A stretch of DNA of 64,000 bases from Pseudomonas sp. 7P_10.2_Bac1 (GCF_025465935.1 NZ_JANLNV010000058.1:1-64000); one strand, 5' to 3'; counted from the first letter of the stretch, positions 18,983-27,939 are shown. Notes: generated by a model not told the origin, from the letters alone. Numbers and translations: made by a program.

Positions 18983-19735
18983 GTGAATAGCATTTTACAT
19001 TGGGCCCGCCTGGCGGTTCTGGTGATGGTGATCTTCGGCCCGAAAATCGCATCGGCAGACTCGTCGTCATCAGAAGTGATGCGGGTTTTGGGCAATATGG
19101 AGTACCTGCGTGGCTTTAGAGGAACAGGGTTCAATTTTTCCGCCGAAGTCATAACGGTGGAAAATGGCAAAGCCTCCGAGCAGCACCAGTTGGATGTGAA
19201 GATCAGTGAAAAGGGTTACGCCCTCGTTGAAGTGTTGGCTCCCCGAAACCAGTTGGGGCGCAAGACTCTGCTTCGCGATCGCGACCTGTGGCTTTACCTT
19301 CCCAACAGTTCGAATGTGATTCGTATAGCGCCACTGCAGCGCGTATTCGGAGCGGCGTCCATCGCAGATGTGCTGAATATTTCCTACCTGAAGGGGTACA
19401 CCGTTTTATCCAGCAGCCGGGCGGGTGCAGGTAATCGACTGCAGTTGAACCTGAAGGCCAATGACAGTGCACAGACCTACGCACGCATTGAGCTGGACTA
19501 CGACCTGGACACTGACCGGCCCGTGGAAACCCGTCATTTCACGGCGTCTGGACGCCTGTTGAAAACCATCCAGTACAAGGAGTTCCAGCAGTACGACGGC
19601 AGCGAAAAAGTCGAAAAGATCGTGATTCTGGACAGCCTGCGGACTTCCAGTTCGGTATGGATGCGTATGGGTAAGTACTCCCGCGCGACCTATTCGGATG
19701 CGCTCTTCACCAAAGCCGCACTGGTGGGTAAATGA
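18983..19735 (+). CDS. LolA-like outer-membrane lipoprotein-sorting carrier
   Basis: The protein has 250 aa with a GTG start and strong AAAGGAG. A signal peptide (about 1-25, ending IASADS) is followed by a LolA/LolB-like half-barrel. LDVKISEKGYALVEVLAP, RDLWLYLPNSSNVIRI, LNISYLKGYTV and the late KTIQYKEFQQYDG match the outer-membrane lipoprotein-sorting family associated with RND or ABC lipid exporters. It should carry a hydrophobic molecule across the periplasm. Directly after the Lol/MacB-like permease it completes a three-part export path. The gene overlaps the following one (ATGA). Confidence 0.85.
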   Translation: MNSILHWARLAVLVMVIFGPKIASADSSSSEVMRVLGNMEYLRGFRGTGFNFSAEVITVENGKASEQHQLDVKISEKGYALVEVLAPRNQLGRKTLLRDRDLWLYLPNSSNVIRIAPLQRVFGAASIADVLNISYLKGYTVLSSSRAGAGNRLQLNLKANDSAQTYARIELDYDLDTDRPVETRHFTASGRLLKTIQYKEFQQYDGSEKVEKIVILDSLRTSSSVWMRMGKYSRATYSDALFTKAALVGK

Positions 19736-20172
19736 TGGATGACTGCGAGATGCACATGGATGAGTTGGAGTCAGCAGCGCGTATCAGCGCCTTGGCGCAG
19801 GGGATACCTTTTCGGTTCATCGACAGGGTCCGCTTCCTTGATCGTGAGCGTGTAATCACGGAGTTGCATCGGCAACCGATGCTAGGACGGTTCGTGGACA
19901 ACGATCCGATTGAGATGATCGCCTTGTTGGAGTTCGCGGCGCAGTCCTCCGGGCTGATTCTGCGCGAGCGCAGGGAGCGGCCTGGAGGACCGGGCATGAT
20001 CACCTCGTTCAGCCAGGTACAGCGCAAGTTGCTTTCACCGCTGCAGTTTCCTTTGTATCTGGAGTCACGCCTGACGGATGAGCGTCACGTACTTTTTGAT
20101 TTCGCCTTTGAGATTCGCTCAGCTCATCAGCCTGCCGTGTCCGGCAACGTCTGTATCTACCTGAGGGGATGA
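19732..20172 (+). CDS. FabZ-like hotdog protein lacking the catalytic histidine
   Basis: The protein has 146 aa. It aligns by eye with the FabZ-like protein encoded next: IPFRFIDRVRFLDRE matches the FabZ N-terminal strand. The segment GRFVDNDPIEMIALLEFAAQ occupies the place of GHFPGNPIVPGVILVESMAQ, so the active-site His is Arg while the Glu remains. It is probably a non-catalytic partner in a hetero-oligomeric dehydratase or an acyl-binding subunit. The start overlaps the LolA-like gene's stop. ATG 19735 is an alternative start. Confidence 0.75.
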   Translation: MMDDCEMHMDELESAARISALAQGIPFRFIDRVRFLDRERVITELHRQPMLGRFVDNDPIEMIALLEFAAQSSGLILRERRERPGGPGMITSFSQVQRKLLSPLQFPLYLESRLTDERHVLFDFAFEIRSAHQPAVSGNVCIYLRG

Positions 20173-20173
20173 A

Positions 20174-20614
20174 ATGGAACACATCGACGTAGAAACCTTT
20201 CTGGTTCAGACCGCGCCTTTCCGCTTTGTGGACGACGTCATCTTCTATCCGCTTGAGGGCGTTATTCGCTCCACGGCACGCTATGTCGGCGACGAGGTTT
20301 TCTTCGCCGGGCACTTTCCCGGGAACCCGATTGTGCCGGGCGTGATTTTGGTGGAGAGCATGGCTCAGTCTTGTCGGGCCTGGTTCAACCAGCGGCTGGG
20401 ACGCAAGTCGGAAGGCTTCATCGTGTCTATTGATCGTGCATCGTTTTCGGCACCCGTGAAGCCCGACGCCACTGTTGAGATGGAGGCACGCCCGTTGAAT
20501 CCGGTCTCGGATCAGCACACAGCATCTTCACGTTTCTGCCGTTTTGCTTGTATCGCACGTTGCGACGGCAAAACGGTCGCCAAGCTCGACGTCACCCTGT
20601 ACCAGAAAGTCTGA
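20174..20614 (+). CDS. 3-hydroxyacyl-ACP dehydratase, FabZ family
   Basis: The protein has 146 aa. The hotdog-fold dehydratase motif GHFPGNPIVPGV is intact with catalytic His47, and the Glu lies in LVESMAQ. The N-terminus (PFRFVDDVIFY) is FabZ-like. It would dehydrate 3-hydroxyacyl-ACP made by the ketoreductases at 20969 and 21644. It starts 1 bp after the degenerate homologue, which supports a two-subunit dehydratase, as seen in some polyene pathways. Confidence 0.88.
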   Translation: MEHIDVETFLVQTAPFRFVDDVIFYPLEGVIRSTARYVGDEVFFAGHFPGNPIVPGVILVESMAQSCRAWFNQRLGRKSEGFIVSIDRASFSAPVKPDATVEMEARPLNPVSDQHTASSRFCRFACIARCDGKTVAKLDVTLYQKV

Positions 20615-20662
20615 TGCCGGCCAGGCAGGTTGGTCATTTCTCCACAACAAAGAGAGTTCACC

Positions 20663-20956
20663 ATGAGTAATCAACGCCAGAAAATCTTCCACTACATCGT
20701 CCACACCATCCTCCTTGAGCGTCTTGAGCTCGCCGATGATGGTTACACCGCGACGGACTTCTCCGAGCAGACCCTGTTGCTGAGCGAGGGGGGGCTGGGG
20801 TTGGACTCCGTGGACGCGCTAGACCTGTTGGTCGGCCTTGAACGTGCGTATGGGCTGGAGCCGATAGAGATCGAAGGGGACTTTATCGAACAGCACTTCG
20901 CATCCATTGCGGCCGTGATCGATATGGTCCAGGCCCGACTGCCAGTTGCTGTTTGA
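20663..20956 (+). CDS. Acyl carrier protein
   Basis: The protein has 97 aa. ATG 20663 follows AAAGAG. The phosphopantetheine site is Ser49 in GLGLDSVDALDLLVGLE, flanked by acidic helices typical of ACPs. It lies between the dehydratase and ketoreductase genes, so it is the likely chain carrier of the pathway. The second carrier protein (29251) differs in sequence and position and may carry the starter or amino acid. Confidence 0.9.
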   Translation: MSNQRQKIFHYIVHTILLERLELADDGYTATDFSEQTLLLSEGGLGLDSVDALDLLVGLERAYGLEPIEIEGDFIEQHFASIAAVIDMVQARLPVAV

Positions 20957-20968
20957 GTGAGACCTCCT

Positions 20969-21634
20969 ATGCGGCATCTACTGATTAATGGCCATGGCGC
21001 TGTCGCCATGGAGCTGGGTAGCAGGCTACGAGCCGATGGCGGGCAAGTTGATGAGCTTGAACTCGTATCAGTGCTCGACGGGGACGGACTTAAAACGCTA
21101 TTACGCCAGGCTGCCGTTGGCGGGAGTTATCGCAATGTGTTCCTGGATCTGACCGATGGATTTGATGAGCTGGCGGAATTTGCAGCGGACCCGCGCCTAG
21201 CCATTGAGGCCATGCATAGGCGCACAAAGACCTTGCTGCACACCCTCAAGCACTGTGCCCAACATATGGCCAGGGGGGGCGGAGGGCGGATCTGGGTGTT
21301 GTGCTGCGACCATAGCCTCAACTCGAGTCTTGATGTGCCGTGCAACCCGGTGATGAACCTGGCGGCGACCGCTGCCGTGTGCTGTCTGGCCAAGGAGGTT
21401 GCTCACCTGGACGTTTATCTCAATTTATTCATGATGCATCCCCCTGAGGGCACCGTCGCCAGGGAGTCTGTGCGCCTGGCACGGGACAATTTGCATGTGT
21501 ACGGGCTTCGTTACCGACCCCAGCCCGCCGCCAGCCTGGCGGAAACGTTGCACATGTATGCATCCCTGAATGCCCTTGCTACCACCGGTGGAGTGATCCC
21601 TCTGGGCGGCGGTATTTCGACCTGCAACATCTGA
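20969..21634 (+). CDS. Degenerate SDR-fold protein (FabG-like)
   Basis: The protein has 221 aa. ATG 20969 was preferred to GTG 20957. It has the Rossmann outline of FabG proteins: LLINGHGAVAMELGSRL at the nucleotide-binding turn, RIWVLCCDHS at the central strand and the terminal VIPLGGG. The Tyr-x3-Lys motif is replaced (VPCNPVMNLAA where the neighbour has VPYATTKGG). It is therefore unlikely to be an active reductase. It sits directly before an intact FabG-type gene, repeating the cluster's pattern of active plus degenerate pairs. Confidence 0.7.
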   Translation: MRHLLINGHGAVAMELGSRLRADGGQVDELELVSVLDGDGLKTLLRQAAVGGSYRNVFLDLTDGFDELAEFAADPRLAIEAMHRRTKTLLHTLKHCAQHMARGGGGRIWVLCCDHSLNSSLDVPCNPVMNLAATAAVCCLAKEVAHLDVYLNLFMMHPPEGTVARESVRLARDNLHVYGLRYRPQPAASLAETLHMYASLNALATTGGVIPLGGGISTCNI

Positions 21635-21643
21635 GAGACCGAT

Positions 21644-22396
21644 ATGAAAGCAGTGATCATTACCGGGGGAACCCGTGGTATCGGCAGAGCCATTGTGGAT
21701 GAAGTCGCCCGTCAGATGCTTGCCGGAGATCCCTATATTGCTGGGGCACGCCTGGTCGTTACCTATCGCAGTGATACTCGCAGTGCAGAGGCATTGTTAC
21801 AGACGCTGCGCTGCGCAGGGTTAGACGCCGACGTCATCGAGATGGACCTGGAGGTCCCCGAATCGATCAACACCTTCTCGTCTTGGGTGGCTGATACGTT
21901 CGAGTCGGTCGGCGTACTTGTAAACAATGCTGGAACCACCCACGACGGCTCTTTTCTGTCCCTGAACGACGCGTCAGTGGACCGGGTACTGAACGCAAAT
22001 CTGGTCGGCACAATTGACTTGACCGAACAACTGCTCCCGCTCTTGCGTGCAGCGTTGCCGGCGTCGGTGGTGTTTATCGCCTCCGCGGCCGGTGTCTACG
22101 GCAAGGCTGGACAGGTGCCATATGCCACCACCAAAGGTGGCCTTATCGGGTACACCCAACTGTTGGCCCGACGGTTCGGACGCACCGGTCTGCAAGTCAA
22201 TGCCGTGGCGCCGGGCTTCATCGCCACTGAAATGGTGGCGGGTCTCTCACCGGTGATGTTCGAACCCATCTTGAACAGTGCATCGCTGGGCGCGATGGGC
22301 ACATCAGGGGATGTTGCACGCGTGGTGTGCGGGTTGCTGCAACCGGGCTACATACAGGCTACGACCATCAAGGTTGATGGCGGTCATTTACGCTGA
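21644..22396 (+). CDS. 3-oxoacyl-ACP reductase, FabG-type SDR
   Basis: The protein has 250 aa. The NADP-binding motif is TGGTRGIGRAI, structural motif NNAG, catalytic Ser in FIASAAG, and Tyr/Lys in PYATTKGG. VNAVAPGFIATEM is the FabG substrate loop. It reduces 3-oxoacyl-ACP to 3-hydroxyacyl-ACP, the step before the FabZ-like dehydratase. It is preceded by a degenerate SDR and followed by the ketosynthase gene 12 bp later, so one transcript is likely. Confidence 0.92.
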   Translation: MKAVIITGGTRGIGRAIVDEVARQMLAGDPYIAGARLVVTYRSDTRSAEALLQTLRCAGLDADVIEMDLEVPESINTFSSWVADTFESVGVLVNNAGTTHDGSFLSLNDASVDRVLNANLVGTIDLTEQLLPLLRAALPASVVFIASAAGVYGKAGQVPYATTKGGLIGYTQLLARRFGRTGLQVNAVAPGFIATEMVAGLSPVMFEPILNSASLGAMGTSGDVARVVCGLLQPGYIQATTIKVDGGHLR

Positions 22397-22408
22397 GGGA
22401 ATCTGTTG

Positions 22409-24799
22409 ATGAGCACTTTATCTGTCAGCGCGCCGCCTGTCGTTATTACCGGAATGGGCATTTTCACACCGCTCGGTCGATCCGTGGCCAGTGTGTGTGA
22501 GGCGATCCTTGAGGGGCGTCACTCCATTGTCCCGTCCACGAACATCGACGCTCAACAATTGGCGTGCTTGGCGTCGGAGTTTATTTCAGGCGATACGTTT
22601 GGCCTCGACCCGGTATTGACCGCGAGCACCGATCGGGGTCTGTGGTTCGCCCTTAAGGCCATGGAAGAAGCACTCGCCAATGCCGGGCTGGACGCTACCC
22701 GACTGGACAGCGAGCGCACTGCGGTAGTGGTCGGTACTTCGCACAGTGGTATCCAGCATAGCGAGAAGGTAATCAAACGTACCCTGGCGGGAGCCGTTGA
22801 AACCCTGACGCCGAACGATATCTATGCCGGGTTGGTCGATCATGTCGCGACCATTGTCTGCCGGCGCTTGGGGCTCAAGGGCCTTAAAGCGACGGTTTCG
22901 TCCGCCTGCTCGTCCAGCAACACTGCCGTTGGGTACGGGCGCGACTTGTTGGCGACCGGGCAGGCTGATCGGGTCATAGTGATCGGCACCGATACGTTGT
23001 CCGATACTATTGCAGCTGGGTTCAACAGCCTTAAAGTGCTCGGCAAGGCACCCGCAGCACCGTTCTCCTCGCCGTCCGGGATTAGCCTGGGAGAGGGGGC
23101 AGGGGTGCTCATTCTTGAGCGCCTTGAAGATTTAGGCGAAGGCGAATTCAAGGGTCGCTATCACGCCGAGGTACTCGGTTACGCGCTTTCGTCGGATGCC
23201 TACCATCCAACCGCAGTCGATGAAAATGGGCTGGGCATTGCCACCGCTATCACCCATGCCCTCGCGAACGCGGGCTTAGCCGCTGAACACATTGATTACA
23301 TCAGCGCCCACGGGACCGGCACCGACAGTAACGACGTGCCCGAGTCGCTGGCAGTCGCCCGGCTGTTCGGCAGCGACACTGCTATTGCCAGTGTCAAATC
23401 GAGCATCGGCCATACCCTGGGCGCGAGCGGTGTCATTGAGCTCATCATCAGCGTCGCCTGTGCCGAGCGAGGTTACCGCGCGCCCAACAACCATTTCACC
23501 ACCGTGCGTGACGGCTGTGCATCTCTGAATTATGTGCACGGCGATCAGGCACCGGGAACCGTGAATACCATCCTGTGCAACAACTATGGCTTTGGTGGCA
23601 ACAACTCTTCACTTGTCATCGCACGTGAAGCCGGGCGCTTCGCTCGTGTGCAGCGCCAGGCTAGCGCGGTGTTCGTGACTGCCTACGGTGCGCACACCGC
23701 CTATGCACAAACTGCTTCTGACTGGATGGACCTGTTGAGTACGGGACTTGCGCCGCGGCAGAACAACGATGCGTACAGCACCTATTTGGGTAGGGCCCCT
23801 ACACCAAACGGGGAAAAAAGCAGCAGTCGCCGTAGTTCCCCAAGCATACAGTTCGCGCTTCAGGCCATGGACGAAGCGATTGTCGGCTACCAACTCGAAG
23901 CGCTCGTTGGCGAGCAACGCTACGGCACCGGGTTGGTGGTCGGCTTACTACACGGTGCGCAACGCGCAGTCGAGAAGTACATGTTTTCCGTTTATGAGGA
24001 AGGCCTGCGCTACGCGCGCAGCATTCAGTTTCCACTGACAACCCTCAACGCAACGGCGGGGGAGGTGGCAATCAAGTTTGGCATTAAAGGTTTCAACACC
24101 ACTCTGTGTGGGCCACTTGGCAGTATGAAGCTGGCCTGGGACATGGTGAGGCTTGGTCGCCAGGAACGGATCTTTGCTCTTTCCAGCGACGAACATACCC
24201 CCATGGCCCTCCAACTATGTGATCAGTTTGGAGCCTTGGGACGCTTCAACGGTGAGGAGATGGGCCAGGGTTTTTACCTGACAGAAGGAGCCAGCGTGAC
24301 CTTGCTGGAGTCAGCTGATGCGGTTGAAGCCCGTAACGGGACAAAACTTGCCCAAGTGTTGGCTTTTGAAGTGGGGCAGGAAGGTGTTGGCCATGCCTTG
24401 TCCGGAAACGGGCAGCGCCTCGCTGAACTGGGTCGAAAGGCGTTGGCGCAATCTGGTGTAGCGCCCGAAGAAATCGACCTGATAATTGGTGTCGGCCAGG
24501 GCACTGAAGCTTTCCTGGCCAATGAGCGCAATGCACTGGAGGCGCTGTTCGGGAACGCAGAGCCTCCTGTGACATCTGTCGCGATGCACCTGGGCTATTC
24601 GCCCACTGCCATCGTTGCGCAGATGGTGAACCTTGGTGCCGCTGTATTGAACGGAAAATCCTGCTCCATCGCTGATCGGACCAAGACGGTATGGCGACCA
24701 GGGGAGCAACGGTGCCCCAATAACGTGACCCGGGTCTTGATTCTCTTTACCTCAATGACGTTCGAAAGTGCGGCCATTGTATTGAGCAAGGTGGAGTGA
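22409..24799 (+). CDS. Fused ketosynthase and chain-length-factor-like protein
   Basis: The protein has 796 aa from ATG 22409, with GAGGGA upstream. Residues about 8-415 are a KASII/FabF ketosynthase with an intact triad: Cys167 in SSACSSSNTA, His301 in SAHGTGTDSND and His335 in SSIGHTLGASG. Residues about 417-796 are a second ketosynthase fold. There CGPLGSM stands at the Cys site, GVGQGTEAFLANE replaces the HGTGT motif, and HLGYSPTA replaces the second His region, so both histidines are lost. This resembles a type II PKS chain-length factor joined to its ketosynthase in one chain, which is unusual. Confidence 0.9.
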   Translation: MSTLSVSAPPVVITGMGIFTPLGRSVASVCEAILEGRHSIVPSTNIDAQQLACLASEFISGDTFGLDPVLTASTDRGLWFALKAMEEALANAGLDATRLDSERTAVVVGTSHSGIQHSEKVIKRTLAGAVETLTPNDIYAGLVDHVATIVCRRLGLKGLKATVSSACSSSNTAVGYGRDLLATGQADRVIVIGTDTLSDTIAAGFNSLKVLGKAPAAPFSSPSGISLGEGAGVLILERLEDLGEGEFKGRYHAEVLGYALSSDAYHPTAVDENGLGIATAITHALANAGLAAEHIDYISAHGTGTDSNDVPESLAVARLFGSDTAIASVKSSIGHTLGASGVIELIISVACAERGYRAPNNHFTTVRDGCASLNYVHGDQAPGTVNTILCNNYGFGGNNSSLVIAREAGRFARVQRQASAVFVTAYGAHTAYAQTASDWMDLLSTGLAPRQNNDAYSTYLGRAPTPNGEKSSSRRSSPSIQFALQAMDEAIVGYQLEALVGEQRYGTGLVVGLLHGAQRAVEKYMFSVYEEGLRYARSIQFPLTTLNATAGEVAIKFGIKGFNTTLCGPLGSMKLAWDMVRLGRQERIFALSSDEHTPMALQLCDQFGALGRFNGEEMGQGFYLTEGASVTLLESADAVEARNGTKLAQVLAFEVGQEGVGHALSGNGQRLAELGRKALAQSGVAPEEIDLIIGVGQGTEAFLANERNALEALFGNAEPPVTSVAMHLGYSPTAIVAQMVNLGAAVLNGKSCSIADRTKTVWRPGEQRCPNNVTRVLILFTSMTFESAAIVLSKVE

Positions 24800-24801
24800 G
24801 C

Positions 24802-25230
24802 ATGGTCCCGTATGTCGTAGCCTTTGCAGATACCGACGCCGGTGGCGTCATGCATCACGCACGCTATATCGAGCTTGCCGAGTACGGCTATCACGCCTGG
24901 TTTCGTGAGCGGAGCATGGCGTTGAGCCGTATCGGCTCTGAGCACGGGTTCTCTATGGTGGTCAGGCGTTTGACCGCCAAGTACTTGGCCCCGATCTTCC
25001 TCGAGGATGAAGTCTGCATTCACACGCGCTTGAGCAGCATTGATCGTACCGGGCTGAACTGGGAGACGGACATCACCAAGGCCGGGAAGCGGTGCTTGCA
25101 ACTGAGTACGCGCATGGTCTGCCTGGAACGTGGCTCGCGGACCATTCTTCCTGTGCCCGCCAGCATAATTGCGCTGCTTGCACCGCAAGGGCAGGGCAGA
25201 CGGCATGAGCAGGAGCGCGAACATGTATAG
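24802..25230 (+). CDS. Acyl thioesterase of the 4HBT/YbgC family
   Basis: The protein has 142 aa. ATG 24802 has GGTGGA upstream; GTG 24796 is an alternative. The hotdog thioesterase motif DTDAGGVMHHARYIELAEYG matches the Asp-containing active site of 4-hydroxybenzoyl-CoA thioesterase-like proteins. It could release the finished chain from ACP or edit misloaded acyl groups. It follows the ketosynthase gene directly and overlaps the start region of the next gene. Confidence 0.88.
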   Translation: MVPYVVAFADTDAGGVMHHARYIELAEYGYHAWFRERSMALSRIGSEHGFSMVVRRLTAKYLAPIFLEDEVCIHTRLSSIDRTGLNWETDITKAGKRCLQLSTRMVCLERGSRTILPVPASIIALLAPQGQGRRHEQEREHV

Positions 25231-26029
25231 GGTCAGCCTGACCGATATGGTCTATTCGCCAGTCGAATCGAATGCAGCTACCGCGGACATCGCACGCAGC
25301 GCCCGTGAAATCACTGAGGTCTTACAGCGACATGTTGCGACGATCGGCCAGGAGCGTTATTCATCGGTGGCTCACCATTACCTGTGCAGCACGATGATGG
25401 ATTCGATCTTTAGCGCAGCCGCGGTTGAAGCGTCATCTCTGCTTGGACCCGAACATCAAGTTCCGACAAGTTTTACCCACGCCTACGAGTGTGCCTGCTG
25501 GGGCTATTGCCTGCGCCACCACTTGAAAAACAAGGGCGGTCCCAATTCATTTGCTATCTCTATTCTGGACGTGAATTCGATGGAAATGACCACGTGGAAA
25601 AGTAATCCGGCGTGGGGGAAGTCCGGGTTTGGCATCACGACCCTGTTCTTTTCTCTCATGGAAGATGAGCAGTCGGCATCGCCTGTCATGACCGGTGCCG
25701 CAGCCGGCGGCAACAATATTATCGCCTTCGCCAGTGTGGCTAAACAGGCGGCCCGGCAATTCCAGTCCGAGCTCCTGTCGCTGCCGTTCTTCCCAGACAA
25801 TATGTCAGTCCCGCTGCGGCGTTCGCTGAAAGAGTTCAGCTTGCTGGGCGACTGCCACGCAACTTACGGGCACGCCTTCGGCAGTGATCCCTGGATTGCG
25901 GTGTTGCATGAGCATGCCCGGCTGACGCTTGCCGGGCGCAGGGTTGTGCTGGGGTCTCTGGCATTACGTGGTTACTACTGCTTCGCCAATATCCATATTG
26001 CGCCGTCTTTCAACGTCCGCCATTTCTAA
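25223..26029 (+). CDS. Unknown protein, paralogue of the 15.1-kb gene
   Basis: The protein has 268 aa. ATG 25223 follows CAGGAG and overlaps the thioesterase end; ATG 25205 is possible. It is homologous over its whole length to the protein at 15088 (CACWGYCLRHH, a WKSNPAWGKSGFGIT block, LRRSLKEF, GSDPWIAVLHE), with equal size. The conserved Cys, Trp-Gly and Asp-Pro-Trp positions suggest a catalytic or acyl-binding site. A reduced thiolase-like fold is possible but weak. Two copies placed on either side of the export and chain-building genes suggest two subunits of one complex or two sequential steps. Confidence 0.75.
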   Translation: MYRVSLTDMVYSPVESNAATADIARSAREITEVLQRHVATIGQERYSSVAHHYLCSTMMDSIFSAAAVEASSLLGPEHQVPTSFTHAYECACWGYCLRHHLKNKGGPNSFAISILDVNSMEMTTWKSNPAWGKSGFGITTLFFSLMEDEQSASPVMTGAAAGGNNIIAFASVAKQAARQFQSELLSLPFFPDNMSVPLRRSLKEFSLLGDCHATYGHAFGSDPWIAVLHEHARLTLAGRRVVLGSLALRGYYCFANIHIAPSFNVRHF

Positions 26030-26052
26030 GCCTCAGCGAGACTCTAACATCC

Positions 26053-27930
26053 ATGAATGACATGTCGTGTCTTTCCGCGCACCGGTCCTCGTTCAAGCTT
26101 GACGAGCGTGATATCCATTTTCAATTGTTTGAGGTGCTGCGTATTCAAGAGAACGTGCTGCAATCGAAGGCGTTTGCGCACGTCGACCGGGTTGTGTGCG
26201 AGCAAGTGATCGATGCAGCGACGAAGTTCGCACGTGACTATTTGGGACGCAGCTATCAATTGGCCGACAAAGAAGGCTGCACGCGAGTCTCCGCTGTGCA
26301 GGTGTCTGCGCCACCGGTGTACAAAAAGGTCTGGGAGGCCTACACGCACGCTGGCCTGTGTGCTCTCTCCGCGCCGCCCGAATTGGGCGGCACCGGCACC
26401 CCTTACGTTCTCAATCAGGCGGTATACGGCATTCTGTATGGGGCTGACCCCGCATTCTGCGTCTATCCGGGATTCAACGTCGGCGCCATCTATCTTCTGC
26501 TCAAGCACGGTACGGACTTGCAGCAGCACCAATTTTGCCAGGCGTTGGCGACGCCGACCATGACCGCCTCAATGGTGATGACCGAGCCCGATGCAGGTTC
26601 CGATGTGGGCGCGATCCGCACCCGAGCAATCCCTATGGAAAACGGCTTGTACCGTATAGAGGGAGGCAAAGTCTTTATATCTTCGGGCATGCATGACCTG
26701 ACCGACAATATTGTCTACTTCGTACTCGCCCGTGTAGAGGGCGCGGTTGCCGGCACTCGGGGTTTGAGCTGCTTCGTTGTGACCCGTTATCGGCTCAATG
26801 AGGACGGTACGCCAGGTGAGTACAACCATGTTGCCTGCGATGCGGTTGAAGGCAAGATGGGCCTGAAGGGGAACGCGACGGTCCAGCTTTCCTTCGGTGC
26901 CGAGGGGCATTGCTACGGCACTTTGCTGGGGCAGAGTGAAGGTATGGGCCTGTCACAGTTGATGTTGCTGATGAACCTGGCTCGGGTGGCCACCGGCACT
27001 TATGCAATGGGTATTGCGTCTTCAGCGTATTACAACGCCGTCGAGTACGCCCGTGAGCGTATACAAGGTAGCAGCGTACGTGCCGTGATGGCCGTCCCTT
27101 CCAACCGTTTGCCGATCATTGAGCACATGGATGTGCGGCGAATGCTGATGGATATGAAGGCCAGGGTGGAGGGGATGCGCGCTTTGGTCTTGAAAGCAGC
27201 TCACTATTCCTCGCTGGCGGCAGCCATGCGTGACGCTGAAGGCGAGAGCAAGGTGTTGCGAAAACGCTATGAAGCCTTGGCGGACCTGCTGACTCCGGTG
27301 GTTAAGGCATGGTGCTCGGACCAAGCCTGGCGCGTGTGTGAAACCGCTATCCAGGTCCACGGCGGCTACGGTTATACCAGTGCCTTTCCCGTCGAGCAGT
27401 ACTGCCGAGACGTCAAGATCATGAGCATCTGGGAGGGCACCAATTACGTTCAATCGGCCGATTTAATTCGCTCCAAGCTCGCTATGGGCAAGGCCTCCAA
27501 GGCCTTCAACGGGTTGCGGGACGAGATCCGAATGGTTCTAGACCGCCGTGACAGTTACCCGCACTTCAATGACCAATTCGATGCGCTTGAGCGAGCACTG
27601 ACGGTGGTCGCTAATACACTGGCAACATTCGGAGCCTGGCTTTCGGCGGGGCACATTGAGCAGATCTACCTGATGGCGACTCGGTTCATGGGCGCTTTTG
27701 GTGACATGCTGGTCGGTTGGCTATTGCTCGAAAATGCGCTCGCGGCACAGGCCGGGCTGGATGATTCGCCGAGTGCAACCGACGCGGATTTCTACCAGGG
27801 CAAACTGTACGCCATGCGGTTCTTTTTCCGTTATGAAATCGCAATCCTGGACGCGAAGTTGAACGCCATCTCTTTGGTGGACGACGACTTTACGCAGATC
27901 CAGTCGGCTCACTTCCCCGTGGGCCGATAG
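26053..27930 (+). CDS. Acyl-CoA dehydrogenase, large FadE-type
   Basis: The protein has 625 aa, much longer than standard 380-aa acyl-CoA dehydrogenases. It matches the FadE/AidB-like class with a C-terminal extension. The flavin/substrate loop is MVMTEPDAGSDVGA. The central domain has GRVEGAVAGTRGLSCFVV-like features and VEGKMGLKGNATVQL. The C-terminal IWEGTNYVQ carries the catalytic Glu. It would introduce a 2,3-double bond in an acyl thioester using FAD. Its diverged relative is at 14052. Electron transfer partners are not encoded here. Confidence 0.9.
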   Translation: MNDMSCLSAHRSSFKLDERDIHFQLFEVLRIQENVLQSKAFAHVDRVVCEQVIDAATKFARDYLGRSYQLADKEGCTRVSAVQVSAPPVYKKVWEAYTHAGLCALSAPPELGGTGTPYVLNQAVYGILYGADPAFCVYPGFNVGAIYLLLKHGTDLQQHQFCQALATPTMTASMVMTEPDAGSDVGAIRTRAIPMENGLYRIEGGKVFISSGMHDLTDNIVYFVLARVEGAVAGTRGLSCFVVTRYRLNEDGTPGEYNHVACDAVEGKMGLKGNATVQLSFGAEGHCYGTLLGQSEGMGLSQLMLLMNLARVATGTYAMGIASSAYYNAVEYARERIQGSSVRAVMAVPSNRLPIIEHMDVRRMLMDMKARVEGMRALVLKAAHYSSLAAAMRDAEGESKVLRKRYEALADLLTPVVKAWCSDQAWRVCETAIQVHGGYGYTSAFPVEQYCRDVKIMSIWEGTNYVQSADLIRSKLAMGKASKAFNGLRDEIRMVLDRRDSYPHFNDQFDALERALTVVANTLATFGAWLSAGHIEQIYLMATRFMGAFGDMLVGWLLLENALAAQAGLDDSPSATDADFYQGKLYAMRFFFRYEIAILDAKLNAISLVDDDFTQIQSAHFPVGR

Positions 27931-27939
27931 GTGAGCGAG

